A stretch of 64,000 nt of DNA from Acridotheres tristis (taxonomy: Eukaryota > Chordata > Aves > Passeriformes > Sturnidae). The notes beneath the pieces are model-generated. The model was given only the letters and a program-made list of their open reading frames with translations. It made no database searches and was not told the DNA's origin. The stretch covers positions 13,217,449-13,281,448 of the forward strand of contig CM072894.1 of the NCBI GenBank assembly GCA_037013685.1. The letters are read 5' to 3'. Positions 28,201 through 43,200 of this stretch are shown here, one piece after another; position 1 is the stretch's first letter, and every line of letters begins with the position of its first letter. The translations under genes and the position numbers were made by a program.

Positions 28201-31200
28201 TAACACTTTGAATGTTGATTGAATGTAATGTGGGGAGAATATCCTAGTAAGACGGTGGTCTAATGAGCCAGGTATGTACAAATCATGATTATAAATTCAT
28301 TTTTTTTACAGGAAAGAGGTCAGTAATGTACTAAGACATCACAAATTGTCATTCAATTTGCTAAGATTTATATCTTCCATGTGTATTTCCTTTGAAACTA
28401 GAGGACAAAGGATGGAGCAAGCTATAAATCTCTGATGAAAATACAGACTGGGATGAAGGACAAACAGCTTCATGTAGCTCAGAACTTTGAGTATTTCGTA
28501 ACTGAGATGTCAGATGTCTCTGATGCTAATACATACTGCAAAACCATTTCTGTGGGGTTTTTTTGAGTAATGGACATTCTATGGAGACACCTCAGGCAGG
28601 CCTGAATGCAATTTGGTGACCTCAAAAGAATAAGGATAATGTTCACTGGGCTTAAATAGTCTGTATTTAGCAATAAAAATTTAGAACTAGTTTACTGCTT
28701 TTTCATAAATACCTTAATATTTTTCTCAAAATGCTGAGCATGTATCTTGACAACAGATTTTCAGGCTGTCTTCCAGAGAAGTACAAAAAGCCAAAAGCAA
28801 GTAATCTTCTGCTCTTGTGTTTGTTTTGCTTAAATTTTAAGTCCATACCTCTTCCTTGACCCACCCCCAATAGCTCTTGGCCCCCCTGCACTGCCCAACA
28901 AAGCAAACAGCCACCAAAACAGCAATTGGCTTGATTGCAAATAGATTAACAACAGCTGTGGCACAAACAGAAGCCACAATTTTCTTTCATCTCCATGTGT
29001 CTTCAGATCCTCCCTTCTGGTTGTTTATATGTGGGATGAGTGTTAGTTACCATACAGCAACTCAATTTTAAAAAGTACATTAAATGTTCCCTTTGTGTCA
29101 TATGACCATGGAGTAGCTCCTATCAGGCATTCTAGTACACTCCAAAGTTAAATGTTTGTGTTTATAAATCTTTGTGGTGGTTAATTAGGCTTCATAGCTC
29201 TTTGATTCGGGTTTTGGTGTGCTTTCTGATTTCCTGAGGGTAATGTTGGTCAGCCTGTGACTGTTCAGTACAGCTGTGCCTTCCACTTCTGATTCCTGAG
29301 CACACAGGCCTGCCGTGGAACTTTCTGCTTTTCTTCTCAGCTCCTGCAGGCAGAAATACCTTTAGCAAAATGATGAAATGGAAGCCCACTTCGCTGCTTA
29401 GATCTCTTCAGCTTGCTGTAACATTGGATAAACCTCTCTAAGTGAAGCAGCCCCAAGAAATGGGACATTTCCTTCTAACAAGGTGTTAAGATTAGTTGAC
29501 TGTAGGATCATATTGCAGGTCTGTGCTGGTGTCCGTGGTGTGTCAGCTGTTTCTTACTGTCTTTACCTGCTTCTGTTTCTTCCCTTTCTCTGGTATGTCT
29601 GCATCTTATATTGAGACTAGAACCATTCTTGTCCTCTGCTAATATAACTAATTGTAAAAATTCTAGTCGTGGACTAGATCTCTTCTGCATCACAACCATG
29701 CACACAGTTCTTGTTGCAGCACAGGGCAGATCTCAGCACAGAAAATTATGTATTTGTTTTGGTGAGCTTTTCATTTTTAGATATAATTCCAGGTGTTGCT
29801 GTTGACACAGCAAGTCTGCAAGCTTGTTTCGCTATAATGAATTTTGAAAACTAAGTTTACTACTATGAAATAAGAGTACCCACAAATAATTTTGAGAGAA
29901 TATTCAGGGCTCAAATACATCTTCGGTTTGGCTGTGAAAACAGTAATGTAACATGGATTTTGAAGCGAGCAGTTCTACTGTTCTGATGCGTGTGAAGCTA
30001 CATTCAGGAAGACAGATGATAGTGATTTAATGAAGTAATGATTCAGACAGTATGTCAGCATCTGGAGGGAAAGGAACCATGTTATACCTTTTCTTCCCAA
30101 ATAGCAGATACGTTATTTTTCTTTTCTTCTCGACTTGAAAGACACAAATTCTTCTTATGGACATTCATTCCCTTGCTTTGTAAATTTTGGTTCCTGTAAT
30201 TCTATCAGTCTTTTGATTAAATCAGTTGTGATTTTGGCTTCATGCATCTTAGGCCACTCTGATTCAGATGTGCTCATTCTTGAATTAAGCATCTCTTTGA
30301 GATTTTTTTTTTAATGCAGTTTAAAAATGCAGCAATTGATTTCTAATCTGCAAAGAATGTAAGGACAAGCTAAAAGCTTTCTGAGGAAGTTGTGATGTCC
30401 TATGCAACTTTAATGTCACATTTTCTCTTTTTTATTACGATAATGATATTATATACTTTGTCATTATAATAAAAACATAATTTATATATTATTTATATTA
30501 ATCTATTGTAGTAGCATTGTTAGATAATCAGCCAATGTTCTGAAATCTTTCTGCCCTGTTCTGCATATCCCTTGAGCTTTTTGTCCAACTAAAACTCCTT
30601 GCTAGTTAGTTGTAATGTCTCCTCTGTTACATTGTAGTCTTCTTTCCACTCTTCCCTACTGTGTTTTCTAGAGCCTGTTTGTCTGCCTGGTTTGTTTGGG
30701 TTTCTTCCCCTCCCCTTCGCTCTTTTCTCCTGGTCCCAGATCCCAGTACTGTTTCTTGTATAACTGTTTGCCCTGGTGAGAAGCCTGGCCTACAGCTGTT
30801 ACTAGGCAGGTCTTGTTCAGAGGCAGGTGGATGATACTGTACTGCAGATGGTTGCAGTGAAATTTCTTTGGATTTTTTATTTCATCACCACCAGCTTTGT
30901 CAAATCTAGTCTGAGTAGTCTTTCAGGCAGACAGAACGTCTCTGCTGATTAAGGTTCTGTTCTGCCATATCTTGAAGCATAACTTCAAAAGGGCACAAGT
31001 CTACTTGGAGGTATTAACCACTGGTGCACCTGAGAGGTCAATACCAGATGCAGGACTTTTCAGCATCTTCCTCAGTGATACGGGGCCTTCTTTGCCCCTA
31101 CGGACTGTGGGGACGAAGATCCCTTCTGTGGGAAATTGTGACAAGAGCCAGTGTGACTTTGAGACATATTTAAAATGTAGCTGCTGCTTTCTAATTTCCA

Positions 31201-34200
31201 TTCAGAAGCCATCGTCTGTGTTTGAGTTGGACTTCTAATTGCAAAATGTTTGTGAATGGTGAACAAAGAAGTAGAACAAAAGACAAATATGGCACTACCC
31301 AAGTGTACTAACGTAATATCTGAGACCTTTTCAGGTGAATAATTCTCAGACACAACCCCAAAAACAATAGTACCACTCCACAGCCATTTCCATATTTAGT
31401 AGCATAATGCAATATGGTGGCAATATCAGGAATGTTCCAGAGGTATAGAAAGGTCTGTACTAAACTGGGAAGGAAGAAGGAGGAAATATGTGGGGAGTCT
31501 ACGTTAGGAAGGATGAACCCTCACCAGGGTAAATGCACATGCACATTTGGTGATATTTTAGATACTCATGTCTTGCTTGCCTTTCTGCTTTACCCAGATA
31601 GAGGTTATTCAGAGTTACTATGAGAAGAAATACAATAAACATATGGTTTGTGAATGACCATGAAATACTACTGTAAACACAAGTTCACTGTTTATAAATG
31701 GACTGTGCCACAAATGGAACATTTTTAGGGTAGGAACATTATGCTTGTCCTAATGAGTTTATCAAGAAATAGAGAAGAATTGCTCTTAATATTCACACCT
31801 TTGGTTTTAGTGCTGATCACATACATTCTTGTTCTAGTGTTCTGATTAATAATAAATTAAAGCAATCAACAGAAAACTTCATTAATAAGATTATTATTCA
31901 GATTGATATACATTAAACATGAGGCTAATAAAGATGTCTTGAAGTTTTGGGTAATTAGGTACAAATGGAGATGTCAATATGGTAACAGGAACCTCTGTTT
32001 CAGTACAGGCTCTGCAAGGAGAGTCCTTGCAAAACAGGTGATTGCCTTTCTACCCAAGGCTAGACTGTAGCTGGGAAAATAAACAGTAGATACCTGATTT
32101 TAGTCCTTCAGAAATCAATGCTATTTGTGTATTTAGTTATCTTCTTACCTGCATTCAAAGAAAAAAATTCAGAAAAAATATCAATATTAAACAGAGAAGA
32201 AATGTCTTAATTTTATGTATTTTGTAGTTTGTGGACCTTGCTAACTTAAGTAAAATGTGGACTTTGTTACCTCTTACCTTTAATTACTGGCTTTTCTAAG
32301 TACCTTTGTTAAGTGATGCCCCCCTCCTCTTTTTTTTCCATTCCATTTGTTATCTCTGTAAAAGAGATTAGTTAATAACACTTTGAAAAAGTAAAATGAA
32401 AGAAAAAATAAAGCCCCAGCCTAGAAATGTGAGGCACAAAATCGTTTGAGCAAGGTCAGCTCCACCATTGCATGCATCTTGCATCTTTAATGCCAAGACA
32501 CAGCTGGAATATTTTGTAACTGCATATTTAATTGGAAACTGGAGGAGGAGACTGTGTTTGCCATTATATTACAGAAATCTTAAGTAATTTTTTTGTGTTT
32601 TTCATTCTGATATTTCACTGTAGGCTAAAATTATTCAAAACTTAGTTCTGGTATATAAATGCAAAGAAAGTCATTAATTTTAGACCTTTGCACTGAAGAG
32701 ATATGGAATTTCCATTTTGGTTCACAATACGTTTGAATATTTTGGATTAACAGGTTCTGTATATAAGTACGTTGCCAGGTATTCTTTTGATCAGGTGCAA
32801 TATTTTCCGTAACCAAAAGTAATCTTAGCTCAAAGCTTCAAAATACAAGTGTAACAGTAGTCCCAGAATAGTCCTATTAAGTGAGGATTTTGTTACAATT
32901 TGACAGTGATGCATATTGCTGTTATAAGAGGACATCCCTTTCCTGCCAGAGGTGGAAATGAGTCTCCATTATGTTTAGTGTTTTATAAGGAGTGTGTATG
33001 TATGTGCTGGGTGTGTTTCCGAGGCTTGCCCGTGCTGTGAAGGCAGCGGCTCCTGCTGAGCTCCTGTGCTGTGTCAGTTCCCCTCTCTGCGGGCTGTGCC
33101 GGGGCCGTGTGCCAGCAGCGCCGAGCGCTCTGTGAGCGCTGATGCTGTGCAGGGGAGGCAGGGGTACGGCACAGCAGCGACTGACATCGTCTGGACCGCC
33201 CGGGAGGCTGGGACAGCCCTGCGATTTACTGCATCTTTGTAATCCTTTAGCAACTCCATCGCTGCTGCCAGTATTTGCCAGCCAAAGGGAAACAAATACG
33301 TGGGTGGATGCGGCTGGACTGGATGTGCTGGCCCTGTTATTTGGTGGCATTGAACAGTTTAAGTAGTTTGCAGTTGCAGTCCGGTTTTTTTGCCATCTGT
33401 CACCTGTCTCCCTGTGCAGTGACAAGGATTGTTAGCTTATTAGCACAAGCTGCTGGACTGCCCATGCTTCCTCCTGGGTAGAAGTTGTGTTGCTTTCGTG
33501 TACAGGCGGAGGAGAGACCTGTGTTTGTGTCTAAGTGCTGTTCTCAGGTGGCTTTGATGGGCAGGGGACTGTTTTCTTGGGCCATTAGGAGAGAAATAGA
33601 ACACATGGTTGTGAGTTTTGGGGAGTTATTAAATTATTTTATTAAGAAATCAAAATACATAATTCTTCCTCCTTCTCCCATGAGACACATTGTTTGCCAC
33701 ATCAGCAGTGATGCAGCAGCGACGTGAGTTTACTTTATTACTGCTCAAAATAGCTTAAAATCTTTGACTACTATATGCTTTCAGAAATGTTGAATTCTTG
33801 CTTTCTTTTCCTTGCTGTGTTTTCCAGTTAATAATTTCAGACCTCTTCTTTATAATTGTTTGCTTGTTGAAACCAGTTCTTAGTTTGATAATTGTAATTC
33901 TGTTTTGGTTTGGGTTTTTTTTAATTTAAACTGATTATGTTACTCTAATAAAGCCTAAAGAATCCTAATCTCTGGACTCACATTAAATTGAGTGGGAAAT
34001 GAAAAGTAATTGGTACACATTAAAATAATAAGTCCTTAAAATCTTCTTTGGTCTACATATTTACCTATTTTCAAAAGCATTTTAGGGAATGATGGATTAT
34101 GAACTTTGAGGTCACCAAAGATATTTTAGCTGTATTGGCACAGGTGTATGAGAGGCCACAGCTGCTTGTTGCTTGCCCTGGTGTTGCTGCCTGTGTGCTG

Positions 34201-37200
34201 TGGCAAGCAGGTGATCCTTTGCACTGGTGTACAGTGAAATGGGCTGGAAAATTGTGCTGATTGGGTTAATGAGCAGCTTCTTTAAACTATGAATTACAGT
34301 TTCTCCAAATATTTGGTAAAATAAGTCTTTTGCTTTTGCTGATTTAATGATGAACAAGTGCATAGCATCACTTCTAGAAACTTCCAAGTCTTTTATAGAA
34401 TCACTGAATAAGCTGAGTTGGAAGGGACCCACAAGGATCACTGAGTCCAACTGCTGGCCCTGCACAGGACATCCCCAAGAGTGACCCCATGTGCCTGAGA
34501 ACATTGTCCAAATGCTTCTTGGCCTCTGTCAGGCTTGGTACTGTGAAGCCTCATTTTTTAGTAACAATTTATTTCTACACATCGAAATGGTTAATGTTAA
34601 TGAATAGGAAAAATAAAAGATTTTTGCTATCCTGGCATGGTTTGTCTTTCATAGAATGCTAATCTGATTTAACCTTTCTAAGCTATAGGACACCATTGTT
34701 ATTGTGAATAAAAAGCCATCGTTCCCTGCAGACTAGTAAAAGCAATGTTCCTGGGTAATTCAGTGCCCAGATAAGGTTTCAGGCTCACATTATTTCTGCT
34801 CGTGTCAACTTACTGGTTCATTTTATTGAAAAGAATTCTGTTTCTCACAAGGCAGCATACTGCTCTATCCAGCTGATGTTTTTTCTAGTGCACAGGACGG
34901 CCACAGATGTGAAGGACCAAAAGCTACTAAGTGTGCAATAAATAACAAGGGAATGTTCTTTAGCAGTTGGTATGAATATTAGTAATTTATTGAGAAGTCA
35001 AAAACTTAAACTCTGTGGATTTCGGAATAGCTGAATCTTGACTTTTGCAAGAAAAGCAACCATCTAAACAAATGGTAAAGAAACTATGAATTACATTCAT
35101 AGAAGAAAGCAATAGAGAACTCACTGTTTTTGTAGCATGCTGCATGTTGTGATGGGATGTGGTACTTCACCTCTAGGAAAAATATTAATTATTCTTTTTT
35201 TAAGGATACTGAATATTTTGGAAGGGATTTGTGTGGGTTTTAATAGACTTGTTTGTGCTAGAGATTTTAAAGAAATTATGATGGTTTAGATATTAATCAC
35301 AATGAAGATCTACAGTTTAAGATTTTGAAAGTCTGAAAACTGCATATTTCGTTTTTAATAGAGTGCTTGCATTTTTCAGTGCATGTTTCAAATGCAATTT
35401 CAGCAGAAATATCTGTAATCTCCAGAATTTAAAAATTTTTATTACTAGTCTTAAAAAGACACAGGTTTTTTTAGTATCAGCAAATAGATTTAAGCTACCT
35501 GAATCTTTAATGCATTTCCAATTGTAATAAAAATAGATTATGTAGAAGAGCAAAAGAATGCTTATTTGCCTTGTGTCTTATAATACTTAAAACAAGGAGA
35601 AATAGAGCTTGGATTTAATAAAGACAAAGCAAGCATTCAAACCTCTTATTGCAAATGGATTTAACAGTTTAAAATCTTTCAAACTAATGCATGTAATATG
35701 GAATCCTAGTTAAAGGATTTGTTTCCATACTTTGTGTGCTGTTAAATTTGGATACTTCTTGGCATGCTATTTGTGTTTTATGTTGATCAGCCAAAAATCT
35801 ACTGGGTGTACGCCATTGTATATTCTTGTTGAATATGTATTGTCCCAACCTATGACTGTAAATATACAATATGCTAAAATATTTGGTAGCATAAGGCTAT
35901 TTACAGTACAGGAGAACAGAGAAATGCCAAGTGTCTATACAAAATAGGTACCTCCAGTGTGTTCCTTTGGAGTTAATGGCAGTTGTATCTCTAAATATTA
36001 GATAGGAACACTTTTTGTCTTAAAAAGGAGTAGTTTTCATCATCACTAAGAAATAGTTGGAGATTTATACCTAAGCAAATGAGCATTTCAATTCATGTTC
36101 CAAAGCATTGTAGCCTCAAACTTCATCCCACTGAGACCTGAATGAAGTTTGTGTTAACTGGAATTGTGTGTTGTATCCCCCTAGGAAGAGCAGGCTGCTA
36201 AACTGAAAGCTGAGAAGATTAGGGTTGCATTAGAGAAGATTAAAGAAGCACAAGTGAAAAAGGTAAGTTAGTTATACCAATTTATAAGATCCTTATTTTA
36301 TTTTTTTTAACCTGGAAAATGCAGGCAAACTTCATTTATGTATATTACCCTTAAGTTGCCCTTTATAAAATAGGAACACTGTGGTGTTCTAATCTTCAGT
36401 GATAATGTGCTTTCCCATCTAGACTGGACCTAATCAGGAAAATCCTAGGATATGGAATAACATTGTTTTTCTTAAGGAATAGCTTGTTTTTCAGCTAGTG
36501 CTCATTGGGAAGATTTTACCAACTTCCACTCAGCAATGAAATGAAGGTTCAGCCTCCTGAGATTGTTCATGTATATTCCGCAGTCACATGTTTAAAATTT
36601 GTGCCTGATTTCTTCACAGCCTCTTCTTCACAAGCCTTTTCCCTTTATGCATAGCAGGATTTGCCAGTGCTAAATGGAAGAGAAGTATTCCAGACTAAAG
36701 ACAGAGATTACCAAATGGAGAAAGTCTACTGCCATTACTTGATGTACTCTCAAAGAATATAGAGTGCCCTTAAAATGTAGCATTTTTATTTTATGACTGG
36801 AGTTTTTCAGTAGCTTAAAATGCCTTTTGCATTAATTGTTTGTAGATCAAAAGCTGAAAAACTGTCTTGGCTGGATGATGGGAATTAACAAGTCAACCAG
36901 TGTATTATTTCTAGTAGGTTTTATCTTTTCCAGCTGAACAAGATGTAAAAATGGAAATAATAATGACTGGCAAAATGAATCCGTTGTCTTAAGTCTTTTG
37001 ATTGGTTTAAAAAAAATAACCGGAATTTTGTTTCTGGACAGTGACCTCTTTAAAAAGCCTATGAAAAGCCATTGTGTTCTAAAAGCAGATTTTTTCACAC
37101 TACTGCTTTATATTCCCCAGAAAAGTAAGGTTTAGTATTGCTATATTGTTTACATAATAACCATTTTTAGAAAATACCATAGGAAGTGAGCAGAAAGCTT

Positions 37201-40200
37201 AAACTGCACGTGTGAATTCTGATTCTTTGTAAACTTGTGCAGAGCTCTGTATCTACGTTTGTTCCACCTAGATATTGTCTGAAAGAAACTTTATTATCAG
37301 AGCAGGAACACTTCAACAGGAAGGATTTTTTTCCTTCTTAACACACAACTGAAGGACTTCCTCATTGTGTTGGAAAGACCTTTATATTTACTTTCTTGTG
37401 CTGAAGGAGAGCAGTACCTTGTTAAGTGTCTGTGATCCAAATATCTAGCCATCATTTATGGCTTCTTATATTTTGAGGGAGTGTTTTGATTGAATTTTAT
37501 ACTACTGTAAGAAAACCTTAGAAGAATAAACAAGATCTTAGAAACTTTATTTTTATTTGAAATGTGGCAGATTAATTCTTCTTTTTATTTTCTTAATTTT
37601 CTGCTTAACAGTTGGTGATCAGAGTCCATATGTCTGATGATAGCTCAAAAACAATGATGGTGGATGAGAGGCAAACAGTGAGACAAGTATTAGACAATCT
37701 GATGGATAAATCACATTGTGGCTACAGTTTAGACTGGTCATTGGTGGAAACCATCTCTGAATTGCAAATGGGTAAGTAATAATTATAAGCATTTCTAATT
37801 CTTATTCATTGATGCAGCACTAGTCTACATCCTCAGAATGATTTAAATACTTGTCTTCGTAATGTTCATCATCCCATTCATTAATGTAGTAAATGCTAAT
37901 TAATGTAATAAAGTTCATGATTGACCTTGTTTCAGAATGATCTGAAAATTATTTCTTCTTTTATGTTAAAAGCATGACTACATTCTGTGGTGTGATGTAG
38001 AAATCTTGCTAGTGTGGTCACTGAGCCTCTTGGTTTTGATTTGTTCTTCACAGAAGAAAGAAGGGATAAAACACTGACTGTGCTTCTTCCTCCTTGTAAA
38101 TAGAATTTTGAACTGATCCTAATAACTCCTATTATATAAAGCTATCTACATTTTCTCTCTGTTCAATATTTTAATGCAATTAGCAACATTCCTCTAAAAG
38201 CAGTTTAAGCTCCCTTGCACTTCATTGCACATACCACATTGTTTATTTAGCCAAAAGATATAGCATCTTAATGGAATATAAGGGGAATGGGTAAGGAATG
38301 GGAATGGGTAATTGACTTTGATTAAAGAAATACACAGAACTGAAGCCAAACACCTTTATTTCAAATTACAATGAAAGTTATTTTTTCCTCTCTCTTCTGG
38401 TGAAACGTTGTCTATTGTAGATAGTGTAGCATGCCAAACAGTTGTTTTGGGCTGACAGAGTATTCTTTGAATCTTCTACCTATCACATGAAAACTACTAT
38501 CTTACTAGGCTCAAAAACTTAGAAGTTTATTAAACTGTGTTCTTTTAACGAGAGTTGATATGTTTTGAAAGCTATCCAGTATCACTAATGAAGCTGTAAT
38601 GAGATGTAAACTTCTGTATTGTGGTCATCTGAAGCTTTTTTTTAATTCTTCTGTTAGATAATGACTTTTTTACTTTACTAGAAGGCACTGTTGCTGTGTT
38701 GTTATAGAGCTTGATGGAAGTAATGAATTGTAACTCAGAAACTTCTTAGAACTCAGACCACAGTAATGTGTTGCCATCTGACACTCCCTGCAGTTGACAT
38801 TTTATTACATTCACATTAAGATGTTGAGATGTCATCTGTCATCTGAGTCTTCATTAGCAATAGCTGCTAGATTGTGATCAGCCATATACACACTGTAAGA
38901 ATGTGGGGGAATTGATTTTGTGCGAAAAAATCATGTTCTACTTTCAGGTGCAATTGAAAGGTCAAGCAGGTCCCAGAGGATTCTGAAAAAATTGATTTCC
39001 TGAAATGCCACTGTGTGGCCTATATGAAGAAGGAACAAATTGTAAACAGCTAGACTCTGCTTCAGTGTGTTTAAAAGGATGAGAAAGTTGATCTAGTGGT
39101 TTCCCAAAGATTTCTACATATTTATTTTGCAATGAGGATTTTTAGCTATTTTCTACCATTTCAATAAATTTTTCTCTTTTTCTTTATTCTCTTTTGTCTA
39201 TTTTCAGTATTCTGAAGTGTTTTACTAGTACACAGTGTACCTTCTTCAATGGAGAGTCAAAGCTCAGAGCTTTGACTGAGAACCAAAATTCTGACTGAGG
39301 TTTGACTGAGAACCAAAGTTCTCAGAAGCTGTTGTTGATACACCATTTATTGAGCAATAGAGATCATAGGAAGTAGACAGTGTTAGTTTTCAGACTTCTT
39401 TACAACACCCCTACTAGCTATGGGTATTCTGCATTTCAGAAGGATTTTGTTTTCCTTCTGTTCATTGCCCACCACTTTTTGATACTTTATGAGTGAGATA
39501 GTCATTGGGGATAAAGAAACAAATTTTGTGCTGAAAAAGCTGCCCAATCCATTCCTCTGGGAATTGTGTAGACCAGAAAACACATAAATATGATAACCTT
39601 CTTGTTTGTGCTTATAAACTTTGAAATGTTATCATTTGAGTGTGCAGTGTTCCTGTGGGATGGTAGGCCTTCTCAGATAAGTAAAAAACATTTTATATGT
39701 TGATGGAACTATAAGCTTGAAGATATAGAAAGTCCATGTTGAGTGACTGGAAATTAAAATTAAACCAGGCATGTCTGGAAGTGGACTAAGTTCTTTTAGT
39801 CTCTTAGCATAAACTTCTTCCCCACTGTAGTAGATCTTGAACTCTATTTTCTCTGCATATATGCCTTGTCTCTTAGAAATTACTACAGATTAGTTTCTAT
39901 TAGTTTCTATCACAAAATGTGACAGATTCCAATGTATTTGCTCACTTGTTATTGCTGCAGAAAGGATCTTTGAAGATCATGAAAATTTAGTTGAAAATCT
40001 CCTGAACTGGACAAGAGATAGTCAAAACAAACTAATGTTTGTGGAACGTATAGAGAAATATGCACTTTTCAAGAACCCACAGGTAAGCCTGAGATTCATG
40101 CTGAATGCGTGTGTGGATAACTGCAATTTCTTACTTATTTGGTAGCATTAATTTCCATACTTTCCTTTTGGTGCTTGTGTATGTGTTAAAATGCCAGGCA

Positions 40201-43200
40201 ACTCTACACTTGAGCACTGTGTACATCCACAGTGTTGTTGGCACAAAGTCAATCCCTAAGAAACAACCTTGAGCTGAAGCAATCTGTTTGCTAATGTGTT
40301 TGTAAGTAGTTTTAATGCACATGAAGGCAGGCAGTTTCTAGGGATTTACACCCATACTTAGTGCTGCTCAATTATGTAAATATGCAAGAAAGGTGTTGAC
40401 AGATATTGCTAATAGTAATGTCTTTCCACTGTGCATTCTTACATTGCTGGGAAGAAGGGGAAGACAAAATCTGAGAGAATAGCTACTCCATGGTCAGATG
40501 GCAAGTGAAGAGAAGAGAGTGTGTCCCTTCCTGTGGAAGCTGGGACTTGCCTATATTCACCTGTGTTTCCTGCTCCCTGAATGAGAAACCAAAGGCCCCT
40601 CTTGCTCTCACATGGCCTCAAAGACCTCTCTTCTCTCAAATGGTAGCTACAGACCTGGTATCTGGCAGCACTTTGGTATTCTAGGGGAGAGGACGAAAAG
40701 AAACAGAAAGGAGAAGGTGGCTCTTCGAAGAACTTGAATTGAAAATTCATTTCATCTCTGTCTGTAGTATCATTTGATCTCTGTCTTAACTCCTACCTAA
40801 TTTATTCCCTTTTGAGCTGATAGATTATTTTTATATCTGTATGGCATCTGCTGCTAATGTTTTGGACTTAAACAGGGTATCCGTTTTCCGTGTTCATTCT
40901 ATGGGACATCAGTTTACTTGGTTTTATTTATTTTTAAGCAAGATCTAAAAACCAAGCCTTATGCAAGTGCTTTGCATTGAAGCACCAAAACTCTACATTC
41001 TTTTTAATAGTTTGTAGATTATAGGTTTACTATCAGTACATATAGTAGGCACTGAGGTACCAGCATAAACCAAATATTTCTCGTTGATGTAAAATATTGA
41101 ACTGACGAAACTTTGTGAATATTTGGGTTTTTTCCAGTGTTAGAGCTAGGGGTTAGGAAAATGTTTTTCATTGTCCCAGTCTTTTCCAAACTGAATAAGA
41201 CTAAAAAACTTATTAAATAAGATATGATGCTGTGCATAATTAAGTTCCTTTTAAGAAATAATGACAGTAACAGATCTCTGGGAGATTTTTTATTGTGGTA
41301 TTTACAAGTTCATAGTGTTTTTATTTATGGATGCATTGTTACAGAGATTTTGATCTGTGGAAAGACAGGATGATGTTGTTATGAGGTTGTTAGGTAAGAG
41401 TGTGGACTGATAGATATTTCTGGTAAAGGTGATTATAAGTTACTTCAATGTATTATTTACCAATCTGACAGTTTCATTTAGTCTGCAAAGTTTTGTTCTT
41501 ACTGCTACAGAAGAGCAAACAAGAAATGCCATTTGGCTTGATTTCAGAATGCCTACAGAAATATTAAACTTTCTTTTGTTATAGAACTATCTTCTGGGGA
41601 AGAAAGAAACCTCTGAGATGGCAGACAGAAATAAAGAGGTGCTGCTAGAGGTAAGAATGTCAAACCAAAAAGGATACAAAGGTCAATTTGGAGCTTGAAG
41701 ACAGACTGCAAAAGGTTGTGGTGATTGAAATTGATGGACAGAGCTGAACATAATTCTGGAAGACTGAATGGAATATGTTATATTTGAGATAAATGGCTGT
41801 TTTAATGTAACACTCTTTCAGATGTGATCAGTTAAAAAAAAGTTTAGTATTTAGTTCAGTATCTAAAATACCATACACAGTGATAATCAAATTGAGGTTG
41901 CCTGTAGCTGTGGCTAAAACCACTAATTTTAAGTTGAAGTTTGCAGAACTGTCATGTGGTTTTTTGACTTGTGATGGTAGAGAATTTTTACTAGCACTTT
42001 CCAAATTTTTATTTTGACAGAATTCTAGACCATGGGTCTGGAGACTGGTCTAAGTTAATATTTCCAATTTTGGTAATAAGCAAAGTAGTAAATAATTTTT
42101 TTCAATTACATTTCAAAACTTAAAGAAACCCAAATATTGAATTTTGAGAAATGCATGACAGAAACTGATTATTATCAAACACATTAACCATCTGACAGAA
42201 ATAAGGGCATAAAAGTGTGGAGCAAATAAAGCAAACAGTAAATTATAGCCTTCATAAGCTGAAAAAACATTTTTATGACATGGCTGAAGTGCCATAGGTT
42301 CCACTCGATTTCCAGAATAATGATTATTATTTACATAGTCACCCAAAGGTAAGTATTTGGGGTATTTAATTTTGGATTAAAATTAAAGCAGTTTAACTTA
42401 AAAGTAGCATATGCATGTTATTAGTATATTGTTAATAAGGGTTTTAATAAGTGTTTGTATGGATGAAAAAATTGTTTGAAGCCACAACATGCAGAGAATT
42501 GTAATTCAGCTTAATTCTTTCTGTCTTCTAGGATTATTCATAAGTCTGTGTGCTGCATATTAATCTGGAGTATATTTAAAAGCATTTGGTTTTCTCTGCT
42601 AGTTCTTTATAAATAGAACCTTAGCAGAAGTTGCAGTGTTGTGGGCAGTTAGTAGCAGTGAAGCACTTCTGGAATGAATGGCAGCTGTATCTGATGGATG
42701 CACAGTTAGGTTTGTGTGTGTTTATACATAGGAGGCTATATAGGGTGAGCTTGTGACCTTGAGCAAATGCACTGAGCAAATGCTCAGCCTCCCCATCGTG
42801 TTTGTCTGAATTACCTTATTGCTTCTGTGATTAGTCTGCAGTTCATATCTCATGTGAAAAAAGAGCTGTCCCTGCTACGAGTGCATTCCTTGGATAAAGA
42901 ATTTCAGTCATTCAAAACAAAACACTGCATGCTCTCTGTTCTGCCTGTTTCCCAAACCCACTGTGTTTATTGGCAGGAATGCTTCTGTGGAAGTTCTGTA
43001 ACTGTGCCAGAGATTGAGGGAGTTTTGTGGCTGAAAGAGGATGGTAAGAAATCTTGGAAGAAACGTTACTTCCTTCTTCGGGCTTCTGGAATCTACTATG
43101 TCCCTAAAGGGAAGGCAAAGGTATGCTACTTAAAGCAATTGCTCTGAATTGTTTATTGCTGGTAAGCAGTGCACACAAGAGTTGGCTTTAAGTTGAGGCT

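Larger units (their letters stand above)
12177..36184 (+). other. RAPH1 intron 3, 24 kb
   Basis: Donor GTAGGT, acceptor CCCCCTAG. The largest intron of the window, AT-rich with no recognisable coding exon or RNA gene. It contains three CR1 fragments (21139-21223, 21357-21533, 34395-34545), a 14-A run at 17343, and a CpG-rich patch near 33010-33235. The remainder is unannotatable by eye. Confidence 0.85.

Noticed and set aside
32922..33425. 167-codon - strand frame over the CpG-rich patch
   Set aside because: Explained by locally high GC, which removes stop codons; several other frames are open in the same place and none has a domain signature.
34112..34504. 130-codon - strand frame at 34.1-34.5 kb
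   Set aside because: Part of it is CR1 3' end sequence, which is noncoding, and the rest is unremarkable intron.
42827..42976. Open frame running left from exon 8
   Set aside because: A normal TTGGCAG acceptor and the family residue series beginning ECFCGSS fix the exon start at 42977; the upstream residues have no match in the family.
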